Shown piece by piece: positions 1 through 11,530 of a stretch of 64,000 nt of DNA. The notes beneath the pieces were generated by a model. The model did no database searches. It was not told the DNA's origin and was given only the letters and a program-made list of their open reading frames with translations. The DNA is from Rhabdophis nuchalis (taxonomy: Eukaryota > Chordata > Lepidosauria > Squamata > Natricidae): the NCBI GenBank assembly GCA_039707465.1, contig CM077645.1:61723850-61787849 (forward strand). Direction: 5' to 3'. Within the stretch, counting starts at the first letter, position 1; every line of letters starts with the position of its first letter. Both the position numbers and the translations under genes were made by a program.

Positions 1-657
1 CCCTTGAGATATTACAAGATACAGATTTCATTTTGTTTTATTGCCAACTCACCTCCCGGTGTTATTACTAAATCTCCAGATTTATAACTTCTAGTCTGAA
101 ATATTGATGAAATCAAAGCTTGTAAGAGAAAAACCTTATTTGTATCCCAGTTCCCCTATAGCCTTGATGGCGAACCTATGGCACGGGTGCCACAGGTGGC
201 ACGCGGAGCCATTTGTTAGGGCACATGAGGCGTTGCCCTGTCAGTTCCAGCGTGCATGTCCAGCTGGTTTCAGCCTTCTTTTGAGACCATTTTTCACCCT
301 CCGGAGGCTTCCCTGAAGGCTCTTGAGGGCGAAAAATGACCCTACGAGCAAACCAGAGGGGGAAAGTGCATGCATGTATGGCACGCCCATGCATAACCCC
401 CCCCCCCCAGCGCTCCCCTCACTTTTGGCACACGAGCCAAAAAAGGTCCGCCATCACTGCCCTATAGAAAGTCTTGTCATTTGTGTGCATGTTTGCAGCT
501 GCAGAAGGAAGTGAAACCACCTTTTCCATAGGTTGCTAATGGAAAGTCTTTTAATTAGAAATATGTAGAGGAAGACTTCTGCTGCCAATATATATATAGG
601 TATCCACATGAATGAGCCACATTCTTCAAAGGCTGCTGTCTTCTTCTTCCTCCTCAG
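1..657 (+). other. VWA2: VWA2 intron upstream of the third VWA exon
   Basis: Non-coding DNA before the first visible VWA2 exon. It holds a hAT-like MITE (162-459) and AT-rich unique sequence, and ends in a pyrimidine-rich tract and AG at 641-657. Earlier VWA2 exons (first EGF-like domain and first two VWA domains in the human protein) must lie left of the window. Confidence 0.7.
162..459. mobile_element. hAT-like MITE with perfect 8-bp target duplication
   Basis: A 298-bp element with imperfect terminal inverted repeats (left GATGGCGAACCTATGGCA, right CCGCCATCACTG) is flanked by ccctatag at 154-161 and 460-467. A second family member lies at 50559-50924. It encodes no transposase, so it is non-autonomous. 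An 8-bp duplication and a CACTG-type end are hAT hallmarks. Confidence 0.8.
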
Positions 658-1209
658 GCTGCCTATCTCAGCCCCTGGATTTGGTCTTTGCTCTGGATTC
701 TTCAGGTTCAACTGGAAGGTTTAACTTTGCCCAGATGAAAAATTTTGTCAGCAGTCTCTCTTCCCACTTTGGCATCAATAGGGATCTAACGCAAGTCAGC
801 CTTGTTGTCTTTGGTAAAAGGCCTCACACAGTATTTGGACTAGATACGCATGTTACTAGTTCAGCTCTTCAGGAAGCCATCAAACAAGCTCCCTTTATAG
901 GTGGCTCTGCCTCAGTTGGAAGTGCCTTGCTTCATATTCATGATGGTGTCACAGTTGTCCAAAAAGGAGCAAGGCCTGGTGTGAAAAAAGTTGTGGTAGT
1001 CCTTACAAATGGAGCTGGAGTGGAGGATGCCGTAGTCCCTGTCCAACAGCTACGCAGTAATGATGTATCACTTTTTATCATTGTGACAGAAAGTCTACAA
1101 ATGGACTTGTTGTTGAGGGTTGCAGGCTCTTCTAACAGTTTGGTGAGGATTTCTTCTTACGAAGATCTCATACATAACAAAGACTTTATCATAGAAAAAT
1201 TGTGTGATG
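658..1209 (+). CDS. VWA2: VWA2 exon encoding the third VWA domain
   Basis: The exon starts after cag at 655-657 and ends before the donor gtaag at 1210. Its first two bases finish a split codon and it ends in phase 1 (GAT G). It is open for about 184 codons and covers one whole VWA domain, starting near LDLVFALDSSGS (metal-binding MIDAS DxSxS) and ending near EKLCDG. The fifth-strand motif, often LTDG in VWA domains, reads LTNG here, so metal coordination may be altered. Reading past the donor gives about 40 intronic codons, which are not part of the gene. Confidence 0.88.
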
Positions 1210-3912
1210 GTAAGATATATTCTGATTTTCTGTTTTACAGCCAACAATTGAGGCAACATTTTTTCTTAACTTACCTTCTTTTTCAGTTAGCTCCAAACTT
1301 CCAGCTGAGGCAGCAAAATACAAAAGTATAATGAGAAAGAGATATAATCTACATCAAATTCAGTGTTAAGGTCATTTCTCCTGAAAACACCGACTTTATT
1401 TTTACCTCACTATGCTTAATGAAAAGACCTAGATTTAACTTTCTTCATCTTCAACAAGAATTACTTTAAAATAGCTACTGATTTTTAAAAAATATACTTG
1501 AAATAAAAAGAATAATAAATACTCTGTACTTCATTAATAAATAAATTAGGATTGTGCTAAAATCTAAAACAATGAATGACTGTACATATAAAATACTGTG
1601 GAAATATTGTAGATAAAATACTTTGTTCTTCTGTTAAAGAGGAGTTTGTTTTCTTTTTTTAAACAATGTTTTGATAGGATTAAACTTGTAGATGGTGAGA
1701 CAGGTAGTCCTTGCTTAATAATGGTATTTGGGATCAGAATTTCAATCATTAATTGATGAGGTTGCAAAGAATCACACTATGCGACTGCACTGCTTAGCAA
1801 TGGCAGTTCTGACAATCTTTGGTTACCATAGTTAAATAGAATGATATCCTAGTCTTTATGAATACTTGCCAGCTTTCTCATTGACTTTGCTTGTGGGAGG
1901 CTGGTAGGAAAGATAGCAAATTGCTAACATGGGACCATGGAATACTGCAAAGGTTGGAAATCCAGGCCATTGCATAATAGCTTGATTGCAGCCAGCATTA
2001 CTGCCGGTTCAGGGCACGTGCACTTTTGTGAATGCGCAATTGCCCATAAATAGATCTGTGCATGTGCAGATTGTTAAAAAATGAGGGTGGGGGACATGCT
2101 GCGCTGACCGGGGAACCAGTTTGGAGGGATGGCAGGCCTGGGTCATTGCAAGTTCTGGCGACCCAGGCCGGCAAACCACTACTGGTTCAGCTGAACCAGT
2201 CTGAACCATTAGGAACCCACTTCTGCTGATTGTGATCATGTGACTACGAGAGCACTGCAATAGCCAGAACTTCTAGAACTAGTCATAAATACCATTCATT
2301 TAGCACTGTTGCAAGTTGCTAAATGAATAGTCGTTAAACAAGGATAACGACTGTAATAAGAGTATCAGATTCTATATGGGAAAGAAAGGAATATAATGAC
2401 TCATGAAGAGAGAGATATTAAACAATAATTCTGAATTTAGAAATACGCCATAAATAAGGAATAATACTAAACTGTATTCAGCAATAAAGCATTGCTTTGG
2501 TCTCTGACTTTGAATTGGGTTAAACCAATATAGCGGTACCTTAGTATTTATCATTAATTTATTCCAGAAGTTTCGATAAATAACCAAAAACAATGAGTAC
2601 CAAACACATTTTTCTCAAAAGGAGTAATGAAGTGAGTCACAAGGTAGCTGACACTGACAAACTGTAGCTTTGGCACTGAGTACCAAACAAACAATGACAA
2701 AATTTTAGGACAAAATTTTCATGTCAAAATCATTGAGTAGGAAATTCAATGAGTTTCAAAGCACTTGAGTACCAAGGTATCACCGTAAATAGAACTAGTC
2801 TTTAAGGTAAACCTCTTGCTTTGTGGTATGAAGTTACACCGTTCTCTTTTTAGGGTCCTTTTGTTTTCCATAGTCTCCAAATGTATCTGCTTTTCTTAAA
2901 TTCTGTAAATTGCAGATCCTGGCTGGTTACTTTCCAGCAGTTATTCCAGTATCCACTTTCACATTGGGAACTTCTTTCAAATCATAAAGATGTGTTCACT
3001 GACTTCCATTTACCACAAAGGCAACAAAATCCAGGTATGCAGCTTTGGGAGATGAAACTTAGTTGTGACCAAATAGCCAGCACTGTTTTCTGTTTTCTCT
3101 GTTACAGAAGCCAAAATGCCAGTAAATATCTGCAAACCTAACCCATGCATGAATTATGGAATTTGTGTCCCTAAAAATGGCAACTACTGGTGTCAATGCC
3201 AAGGCTGGAAAGGACCTCATTGTGAAAACAGTATGTATTGCTTGGATCAGCAGGCATTTTTCTTAGAACTTCTATGCCATCTTAATTATTTATTTGACCC
3301 CATTCTCAACCCAAAAATACATAAACATTAAGGAAATCCTCTGGGAAAATAGGAAACGAGTTTTTATTTCTAAACATTTCTAATATTTTTCATTTAACAT
3401 TCGCTTTACTTTATTGACTATCCCTTGGGCCATATCAAAATGCAGAGTTCCAGACACAAATTATTACTAAAATCTGATAAAAATAATTTAAAATGGAATT
3501 GGATAAAATACAATTTAAAATTAAATTGGACTAAAATACAATAATTTAATATTTAAATAAATAAAAGATAGTAAAATTATGCTTCGGTATCACTCCTACA
3601 AACTACCCCAATCAGTCCCACATATGCTGATCTCAACTGCACTATTTTGCTTTAGTACTGTGCTGTGTTAAATGTTGTTTTCAGATTCTGTCCGCACATA
3701 AGGTATGTTGTTTTGATTTGGGAAATCCCAGTGGTTTTCATTTCTAAAAGGGATATGTGGGTTTGAGGCTAAAATGTAACACTGTATTTAATGTTGCATA
3801 ATAAAATAGTACAATTAATATATTCATGACAATGTCCCTTAAAGCATACATGACTTGATTTTAATTGTATTTGTTCTGCTTAGATCTTGCTGGCTTTATT
3901 CCAAAAGAGTAA
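658..3912 (+). CDS. VWA2: VWA2 (AMACO), 3' part: third VWA domain, last EGF-like domain, probable terminal exon
   Basis: VWA2 is a secreted extracellular-matrix protein linked to basement membranes, built from three von Willebrand factor A domains and two EGF-like domains. Three exons are visible: 658-1209, 3108-3230 and, less surely, 3884-3912. Phases agree (phase 1 at each junction). The VWA exon shows the DxSxS MIDAS motif as DSSGS; the second exon has the six cysteines of an EGF-like domain. The order VWA3-EGF2-short tail and residues such as LDLVF, NFAQM, FGLDT, GARPGV and VNxCKPxPCMN match my memory of the human C-terminus. The gene runs convergently toward AFAP1L2, as in human. The 5' part is outside the window. 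The call is firm except for the last exon. Confidence 0.88.
1701..2353. mobile_element. TA-type MITE (CAGGTAGTCC family), interrupted by a hAT-like element
   Basis: The left end reads CAGGTAGTCCTTGCTTAA. The right end is the degraded complement, ending at CTG before TA at 2354. Related copies are at 11531, 13228, 21095 and 63197. The middle, about 1978-2226, is foreign: it reads as a short hAT-like MITE with GGTTCAG/CTGAACC motifs, bounded by roughly duplicated ttgattg/tgattgt. Confidence 0.55.
1978..2226. mobile_element. Nested hAT-like MITE
   Basis: This segment contains TACTGGTTCAGCTGAACCAG and ends AACCCACTTCTG, like the CAGNGGTGGG family at 54078 and 60895. It splits the older TA-type MITE at 1701-2353. 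The flanking duplication is approximate. Confidence 0.45.
2528..2787. mobile_element. MITE with GGTACC-type inverted ends
   Basis: The left end GCGGTACCTTAGTATTTA and right end GAGTACCAAGGTATCACCG are inverted relatives. The body repeats forms of GAGTACCAAA. TA follows the right end. It lies in the last VWA2 introns and carries no ORF. Confidence 0.5.
3108..3230 (+). CDS. VWA2: VWA2 exon encoding the C-terminal EGF-like domain
   Basis: The acceptor is gttacag at 3101-3107 and the donor gtatgt at 3231. The 123-bp exon is phase 1 on both sides. It encodes a compact EGF-like domain with six cysteines, spaced as in NICKPNPC, GICVP, YWCQCQGW and GPHCEN. A signal for calcium binding is not evident. 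Confidence 0.87.
3884..3912 (+). CDS. VWA2: Probable terminal coding exon of VWA2
   Basis: After a pyrimidine-rich tract and tag at 3881-3883, reading in the phase left by the EGF exon gives a tail of about nine residues (NLAGFIPKE) and TAA at 3910-3912. The human protein also ends a few residues after the EGF domain, but with a different tail. The sequence AGA followed by gtaagt at 3909 is also a good donor, so the exon could instead splice on to an acceptor near 4523 with another open stretch. Both options are by eye. Confidence 0.4.
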
Positions 3913-4431
3913 GTGTGCTAATGTAATAATGATATAAAACACCAACAATTGGCTGGTTGGCATTTAGTTTTGCTGAGTAGCAGAAGTTCTGCAAATGCAT
4001 CTGGCAGACAGTTTGTTCTGTCTGTGAAGAATGCACCAACCATCTGCTTGGAAGAGCCTGGGAAACTCAAGGGCATCTCTTAGGAGGTGACTGACAATTG
4101 AAAACTGATGATTCTGAATATTAGTTTCATACTGGCTCTGCAATATTATTCTAGTAAAAGTGGTACTTAATATTTTAAAGACTTGATCATAAAAGATCTC
4201 AGTATGAAAAACATAGCTCATGTTCACCTGAAGTTATGTGGGACCCTTAGTGCTTTTTGAGCTTAGTCGTTTTCTTATAGATTTATTAGCCAACAAGGTA
4301 ACATCATCAGTGCACTCAAAGAGCACCAAGGAGCCACTAAGCTACACATATTCTCTTCTGTTGGAATTCATGTCTCTCTAAAGTTCTTCTCTATGTCCTA
4401 ATAGACATTGTAATGTCGCCTATATTTTGTT

Positions 4432-4437
4432 AATAAA
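4432..4437 (+). promoter_or_regulatory. VWA2: Candidate VWA2 polyadenylation signal
   Basis: AATAAA lies about 520 bp after the proposed VWA2 stop, followed within 20-40 bp by T/G-rich sequence. It fits a short 3' UTR if 3884-3912 is the last exon. Confidence 0.3.
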
Positions 4438-4439
4438 TT

Positions 4440-5096
4440 AATTAGGTTGTGAATGCATAAAAGAATAGGCAGTATCTATCTGTGAGAATTAATTAAGTTT
4501 ACTTTTCCTTATTTAAAATACAGGAATTCAAAGCAGGGACACTTCACAATCAAGGAAGCATCCTGCAATGATCCATACTCATCTAAATTGAGGTGGTTGG
4601 GGCTGCTATACAGAATTCATCAGTATTAAAAAAGAAGAAGACAACACATGGACTAGATGCACTAAAATGGACAAATAACTTTTGCCTTTAGTTACTGAAA
4701 TCATACTTATCAGGGAAGCGAAATATACATTTGCAAGCAGTATGCTATTTCTAAGCTCAAAAGTTTTGCACAAAAGTATCTTATTGTAATTGAAAATAAG
4801 GTGACTAATAATCTAGCATATTTTTATATTGCATATTTATGTTTGATATACTATTTTTTCAACATTACCTGTACGTAATGATTGCCATAAATCGAAGGTT
4901 TAACTGTAATACAACTTGGCAAGCTTTGACATGGCTTACAAAAGCTATACTTACGTTGCTAGATATGACTATAACAAGTGAGAAGCTTTCATACACAATA
5001 CTTACCCAGATTTGATCACCGAAGCTGATTTTGTGAAACTTGAGTTTATTTCCAAATATACAGAATGAATTCAACTAAGGCACATTTTAGCCCTTT
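4440..5096. other. Intergenic AT-rich DNA, nothing recognised
   Basis: Sequence between the VWA2 3' end and the L2-like LINE. No conserved ORF, RNA gene or repeat family was recognised. Confidence 0.4.
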
Positions 5097-8000
5097 AATC
5101 AAATTCAAATTCAAAAATTCAAATTAAGATTTATTAACCGCACCCTCTCCCCACAGGGACCCGGGGCGGTGCACAGGCATAATTAAAAACAATATACAAA
5201 ATACAAACATTACTTAAAATAAAATTAAATAAATCTACCTATGCTAAAAATATATAATTAAAACCCATTAAAATTTGTAATTAAAAGACAGAGAGAACTA
5301 TTCAAGGCCGGCCAGTCGAAAGAGATGGGTCTTCAATTTTACCCGGAAGGAGCGGAGGTCGGTGGTCGTTCTAATATCAGGGGGAAGGTCGTTCCAGAGG
5401 GCCGGGCCCGCCACAGAGAGCGCCCTTCCCCTGGGCGTCGCCCGCTGACAAAGTCTAGTGGACGGCACCCGGAGAAGCCCCTCTCTGTGGGAGCGAATCG
5501 GTCGTGAGGATGTGTGGGGCAGGATCCGATCTCGCAGATAGCTAGGTCCCGAGCCATGGAGCGCTTTGAAGATGATAACTAACACCTTGAAGCGCACCCG
5601 GAAGACGACAGGTAGCCAGTGCAGCTCGCGCAGGAGCGGTGTTGCATGGGCAAACCTGGAGGTGCCCATAATTGCTCGCGCGGCCGCATTCTGAACTAAC
5701 TGAAGCCTCCGGGTGCACCTCAAGGGGAGCCCCATGTAGAGAGAGTTGCAATAGTCCAGTCGGGATGTCACGAGGGCATGGGTGACTGTGCGAAGGGCGT
5801 CCCGATCCAATAGGGGGCGCAATTGGCGAACCAGGCGAACCTGGTAAAACGCCCTCCTGGCCACGGCTGTCACTTGCTCTTCCATAGACAGCTGGGTATC
5901 CAGGAGGACACCCAAATTGCGCGCCCCATCCACAGGGGCAAGATATTCGCCCCCTATGGCCAGCGTTGGAGAAAGCTGGTTGAATCGGGCAGCCGGAAAC
6001 CACAGCCACTCGGTCTTGGTCGGGTTGAGCCTAAGTCCGTTACTTCCCATCCAGATCCGCACGGCTTCCAGGCACTGGCACATCACCGCTACGGCATCGT
6101 TGGGGTGGTCTGGGGTAGATATGTACAGCTGGGTGTCATCAGCGTACAGATGGTACTCTACCCCAAAACCACGGATGATCTCACCCAGCGGCTTCATGTA
6201 TGCATTAAACAGGAGAGGCGAGAGGACCGACCCCTGAGGCACCCCGCATGTGAGGGGTCTCGGGGTCGACCTCTGCTCTCCTGCCCGCACAAATTGCGAT
6301 CGGCCAGAGAGGTAGGAGGAGAACCACCGCAAAACGGTGCCTCCCACCCCCAACCCCCCCAGCCGATGCAATAGGATACCATGGTCGATGGTATCGAAAG
6401 CCGCCGAGAGGTCTAATAGGACCAGGATGGAGGAACATCCCCCATCTCTGGCCCTCCAGAGATCATCTACCAACGCGACCAATGCCGTCTCGGTGCTATG
6501 CCCGGGCCGAAAGCCGGACTGGCGCGGATCTAGATAGTCAACTTCCTCCAGGTGACGGGGAAACTGTTGTGCCACCACACTCTCAACAACCTTCGCCAAG
6601 AAGGGAAGGTTGGAGACTGGACGGTAGTTGTTCAAAAGAGCTGGGTCCAAAGAGGGCTTCTTGAGGAGGGGCCTCACCATAGCCTCTTTTAGGGAGGCAG
6701 GCAAGGAACCCTCACTCAAGGATGCGTTGATAACCTCTTGGAGCCAGCCTCGTGTCACCTCCCAGGATGCCAGTACAAGCCAGGAGGGGCACGGGTCCAA
6801 TGAACATGTGGTGGCTCGCAGTCGCCCACGTAACCTGTCCATATCCTCGGAAGTAACGGGGTCAAACTCCTCCCAAACAAGATCTCTCTCGTGGCATCCC
6901 ACTGGGCCATGAATGGGGGCTAGCTCACTCTGTATCTGGGCGGTTTTCTCCTGCAGAAAAATCACAAATTCCTCTGCTCTACCCTGTAGCGGGGCTTCCC
7001 GCTCCCTCTGATGAAGGAGAGAACGGGTCACCCTAAACAGGGCGGCAGGGCGGTTTTCTGCGGATGCTATGAGGGTAGCACAATGGTGACGTTTGGCCAC
7101 CCTCAGCGCCACAATGTAAGTCCGTAAATGGGCTCTTACCTGTGTCCGGTCAGATTCAGAGCGGCTAGCCCTCCACCTTCTCTCTAGGCATCTCTTGCGG
7201 CGTTTCATCACCCGCAGCCCCTCAGTAAACCAAGGAGCCAGGGTGGTTCGCCGCCGCGAGAGAGGCCGCAAGGGCGCGACCCGATCTAAGGCTCCCACGG
7301 CCGCATTATTCCATGCGGCCGTGAGGTCCTCCATCGGGGCGCGGGTCAGGGATACAGGAAATGGCCCAAGCGCTGTCTGGAACCCGTCCGGGTCCATCAA
7401 GCGCCTGGGGCGGTACCAGATTGGTAACTCTGGTTCCGCCTCCCCGCGGAGGGGAGCAGCGGTCGGAAAGTCGAGTCGGAGAAGTGAGTGGTCTGACCAT
7501 GACAAGGGTGTGATGACTATATCCCCTGTACCCAGATCACTCTTCCATTGGCCCGAGACAAAGATGAGGTCCGGCGTATGTCCACCCTCATGGGTGGGGC
7601 CTTGAATTACTTGGGTCAGGTCCATGGCCGTCATGGAAGCCATGAACTCCCGAGCTACCACGGATGATTCGCCCAACGATGGCAGATTAAAGTCCCCCAT
7701 GACTATAAGTCTGGGGGTCTCCACTGCCACCGTAGCGATCACCTCGAGGAGCTCGGGCAGGGCTGCTGCTACATAGCGGGGAGCCAGGTATACAACCAGC
7801 AAGCCCAACTGCCTCCCTAGGCCCCACTTCATGCAGAGGGACTCACAGCCAGAGGTCTGAGGCACAATGGACTCTCTCGGCTCCAGGCCTTCCTTAATAA
7901 TGACCGCTACCCCGCCACCCCTGCCTAGGGCCCGCGGCTGATGAAATGCGCGGTAGCCTGGTGGGCACATTTCAACGAGGGGATGACCTCCCTCGGGGCC

Positions 8001-8340
8001 CAACCAGGTCTCCGCAATTCCTACCAGGTCCGGCTCCCCCTCTGACACAAGGTCACTAATGAGGGGGGCTTTGTTGACAACGGACCTGGCGTTGCAGAAC
8101 ATCAGCCGCAGACCCTGGCTCTGTATTCCCTGGCCACCTAGCCTGCGGGGGTTGTGGCACCCGACCGTTTGTAACCAACGGCTGCGTGCCACCAATCGGG
8201 AGGATGAGAATTGTCTCCCCTCGGTCCTGCCCCTCCCCACGACCCTCTGAATTGGTAAGCCCTCCTGAGGAACGACTCGGGTATCCCCCTTCCTTTCGCC
8301 TTCCGCTAATGACTTCCTGATCTACTGGTTTATATAAAAT
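5097..8340 (-). mobile_element. Nearly full-length L2-like (CR1/L2 clade) LINE
   Basis: The 3' end lies at the low coordinate, with a tail of TTGAAT-type repeats (5097-5125 on +), then the motif CCCCGGGTCC and a 3' UTR, then a long ORF ending at 5298. GC content is far above the surrounding AT-rich DNA. The 5' boundary near 8340 is not resolved and no ORF1 is visible, so the element is probably truncated just upstream of the EN-RT frame. A close relative lies at 37048-39427. Confidence 0.85.
5298..8240 (-). CDS. LINE ORF2: endonuclease-reverse transcriptase, intact
   Basis: This 980-codon ORF encodes the retrotransposition enzyme of the L2-like element. The apurinic-type endonuclease comes first: NARS at residues 50-53, ETWL at 77-80, GDFNLP at 182-187 and SDH at 249-251. 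The reverse transcriptase follows, with DLSAAFDTIDH, GVPQGSVLSPLLF and the catalytic YADD at 699-702, then a C-terminal domain ending THLFRLAGLE. No stop or frameshift interrupts it. The length is near that expected for L2/CR1 ORF2. The start codon is uncertain: the first 45 residues before the endonuclease look non-conserved. It is a transposon protein, not a host gene. Confidence 0.85.
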   Translation of the reverse strand: MGRGRTEGRQFSSSRLVARSRWLQTVGCHNPRRLGGQGIQSQGLRLMFCNARSVVNKAPLISDLVSEGEPDLVGIAETWLGPEGGHPLVEMCPPGYRAFHQPRALGRGGGVAVIIKEGLEPRESIVPQTSGCESLCMKWGLGRQLGLLVVYLAPRYVAAALPELLEVIATVAVETPRLIVMGDFNLPSLGESSVVAREFMASMTAMDLTQVIQGPTHEGGHTPDLIFVSGQWKSDLGTGDIVITPLSWSDHSLLRLDFPTAAPLRGEAEPELPIWYRPRRLMDPDGFQTALGPFPVSLTRAPMEDLTAAWNNAAVGALDRVAPLRPLSRRRTTLAPWFTEGLRVMKRRKRCLERRWRASRSESDRTQVRAHLRTYIVALRVAKRHHCATLIASAENRPAALFRVTRSLLHQREREAPLQGRAEEFVIFLQEKTAQIQSELAPIHGPVGCHERDLVWEEFDPVTSEDMDRLRGRLRATTCSLDPCPSWLVLASWEVTRGWLQEVINASLSEGSLPASLKEAMVRPLLKKPSLDPALLNNYRPVSNLPFLAKVVESVVAQQFPRHLEEVDYLDPRQSGFRPGHSTETALVALVDDLWRARDGGCSSILVLLDLSAAFDTIDHGILLHRLGGLGVGGTVLRWFSSYLSGRSQFVRAGEQRSTPRPLTCGVPQGSVLSPLLFNAYMKPLGEIIRGFGVEYHLYADDTQLYISTPDHPNDAVAVMCQCLEAVRIWMGSNGLRLNPTKTEWLWFPAARFNQLSPTLAIGGEYLAPVDGARNLGVLLDTQLSMEEQVTAVARRAFYQVRLVRQLRPLLDRDALRTVTHALVTSRLDYCNSLYMGLPLRCTRRLQLVQNAAARAIMGTSRFAHATPLLRELHWLPVVFRVRFKVLVIIFKALHGSGPSYLRDRILPHTSSRPIRSHREGLLRVPSTRLCQRATPRGRALSVAGPALWNDLPPDIRTTTDLRSFRVKLKTHLFRLAGLE

Positions 8341-11300
8341 TTTAGATATTGGCAAATTCACCAAAGATAATGACTTATACCCATGGTTTTACATGGCTGG
8401 TCTATTCTTTCCTTCCAATTCCAACTGCAATTCCTTTACTTTTTGTCCTTTAATTAAGGAGTTCTATCCCCTTGACCAAAGCTGGAATAAAATATACTCC
8501 CATTTTCAACCATTTTTTGGCATTTTGGGGCCATGTCAAATTTACCATTAACTACAAAAGGAAGTATCTGTGGTTTCTTTTATCCTGCTCTTATGGTTTC
8601 ATTAATCAAGTCCTATGCTTTTATAGACAGTATCATCTGCCATATAATCAATCAGAGAAGAAGGATTGTAGTGTCCCAAAAGCCCTATGGATAAACAAGA
8701 GTTTGCCTTGTGTTATAATAGGAAAAAAAGATTGTTCAGTGCTGGCATTGCAGTTAAGAGAACAGATATTAACGGTTCAACATTGCTGTAGATCAAACAG
8801 AAACATACATGAGAAGCAAACTAGCTGCCAAATGTGTGAATTTACTGATTATGCCTCAATTCGGCAAAACAAACTATTCATCTAGAGGAGTGCATAATCT
8901 TTTCTTACTTTTGCTTATCATCTTTTATCTCCAAGGTAACAAATAAATTGCATTCTATGTTATATTGCATCCTATACTAGTATTCTGGTGGAGGAAAAGG
9001 AAGCAGAATACATACAGTAGTTAATGATACTCACAATATGAATACTATGTTTCAGTTCTCCATATGCAAACCAAAGTGCCTTTATACAGCTTTGAATTGT
9101 AACTGTTATGCTATCCTGAAATTTGTTTTATAATATAAACTAGGTATACCATGTCTTGGTTGTGACAACCACTAATTCCAGCAAAGAGATAAATACAGAA
9201 CACTATTTCTATGTTGCTATCTAGAGATCATCTTTTTTTTAGCTGGAATAGGATGTCCCTAGATTCTATAAATACTTCCACAGTTGAAGATACTGAAACA
9301 ACTTTAACTGTACAGAATTATAGTTAAAGAATTTATAGAAGTTATTATGAGAACTCTTAGATGATTGTCTAATCTAGCTCTTTTTTTTTGTTATGTAGCA
9401 ATCCAAAACTGATTTGAAGAAACTCTCAAACATAAAAATATGGACATAGCACCATTTCACTGTTACTTTCTAGCAATTGATATATAAAATACACTGTCTG
9501 CTAATCCAGAGATGGTAAAGTACAGTGGAATGGTGGTAACTTTGATAGGCACATTTTCTATAAATTTGTCTGTTCCCATTTTAAAAATCATCTAAGTTGT
9601 TGCCTTCCACACTCGTCCAAAATTATAATAAATCAATCCATTTTTATTTATTATGGTTAGCAAATAAACATGATATTAAAAAAGGAAAAAAAGAAAGTCG
9701 AAATAAATAAATAAGCCTGTATAAGAATCCTTCTGAAATCTTACTGTGAGTTCCATGCCAAAGTTGTGAGATGATAAATTACAAAGTTCTCTAACATTGT
9801 AGGTTATATAAAAACCAAATCAATGACAAGGCATTCAACATGGTAACTGGCTGATTCTCTATATATTTCTGGTAGAAGGAAAAAAATATGATCCTGATGC
9901 AATGTTGCATTAAACTGCAGTAAAAAAGAACATACATTATTGATTCTACTTCTTGTATGCTACAAGAGTAGAAATGGAGACCCACAGGGAGTCTAGAATA
10001 TTTCTATTTAACACTGCTGAAATAACAGCTTTGATAGTTGAAGTAGGATAAGGGAGAAAATGTAGGGTAACTGTGCATCTTTGATTCATTCCTTTTGACA
10101 CATAGAAAAAAATGGGGAAATATCACTGGAAACAGAGTACAACCCAGTGGGCAGGTAGACGAGCTTAAGCCAACAATTGAATATTACTAGCCAGATCTTT
10201 ACTCTGATCTGCCTTCCTCCAAGCCTAAGAGATGCGTTTGAGATGCATTTGAAGTATCAAGCTTCAAAAAATTATTTTTAGAATCTTGATTGAACAGATC
10301 CCAAGAGATTAAAGCTAGAATACAGTCCCTTAGCTGCCCCAGTTAAAAGTTGTGCTAAAGCTTTTGCCAGATAAAATGTAGTGACTACAATACCAGATTC
10401 CCTAATTTCACAAGTTAAGAAAAGCTTATTTAGTGAGAAACATATAAATACGGGAATTGGAGCAGTGATGGGAAGGGATAGAGAGAAATACTGTATTAGG
10501 AACATTATTTGGCAAGAAATTCCTCAGGAATTATATATCTGGAAGGCAAGTTATTTTGTAACTGCTACCAATCTATTTTAGAGCTCTCTAGATAATAGTT
10601 TGCTCTCTAGCCCTGAAATCCTATATGTGTCTCTTCCAAAGTAAATCCCATCAGTGTAAGTTTACTCATCACTAAAAGGTTTTATGATATCAGCCTAAAT
10701 TAGCTAAGCAGTGTATCCATCTGGCAGGCTTTCTTTTATTATAGAAATAGCATTATTTGTAAAATTCTGCATCTTTTTTTTTCAAGCAAGCCAATTAAGA
10801 TTTTATATTGTTCAAAAATGTAGCTGCTAAGCTTTTGGTGTTCTTTTTGGCTGATTCTGAAGGTGTTTCTCTTCTCTAATTATATTTCCCTTATGTGGGA
10901 ATAAAAGAAGTACATAGAGTCATTTTTTCTTGAATAACCCATTTGCAAATCAAACATGTCAGCAATTCATGTTGGTATATTTAATAAATATTTAACATGC
11001 TGCAGTCATTTGATATGTGGGTCCACTTTATGTAAGATAACATAAATGTTTTCTTAAAAATATGCTGATGAGTGATAATAACATTAGGAGTTAATACGAA
11101 AAGCTGAAGCTGAGAGAAAGCAGGCCTGAGCTCTAAGCCAACTTGTAGGAATACTCATTTCATACCAATTCCCTTTGTGTCTCACCATAGACACAGTGCT
11201 GTGGTTTCCTCCAACTGGATTCCTCAAACTTTGATTTAAAAATGTGTACATTAATGAATTGAAGCAGATTCCTGTTACCTGAAATGAGGAGGTGGCACAT

Positions 11301-11530
11301 TTTTTTCTCTGTTGTGTGCTGATGTGGCAAATAACGTTTTCTTGTCACAGAGGTGAGGGCTGACTACTTAGAGTAGGACAGGTTAGCACAGGTTATGTAG
11401 CTTCCATGGAGCCAACCAAAGGGAGCAAAATATAAGGCGGTGAATAGCACTCTCCTTAATGGTTGGGCTGATTCATATTGCACCATGAAGTGCATTCCAG
11501 GTCAAAACTATGCTCATGATACTATGATTA
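8341..11530. other. Intergenic AT-rich DNA, nothing firm
   Basis: No exon, RNA gene or dated repeat could be supported. Several short open frames exist (for example 137 codons at 8472-8885 on +) but have no recognisable domain. Confidence 0.4.

Noticed and set aside
1209..1331. Extension of the VWA exon to the stop at 1329
   Set aside because: It reads through the donor at 1210; the EGF exon joins in phase at 1209.
5823..6374. 183-codon + frame opposite the L2-like ORF
   Set aside because: Shadow frame in GC-rich LINE sequence; the same shadow appears in the second copy at 37771-38289.
8472..8885. 137-codon + frame
   Set aside because: No recognisable domain, AT-rich composition, no splice or promoter support.
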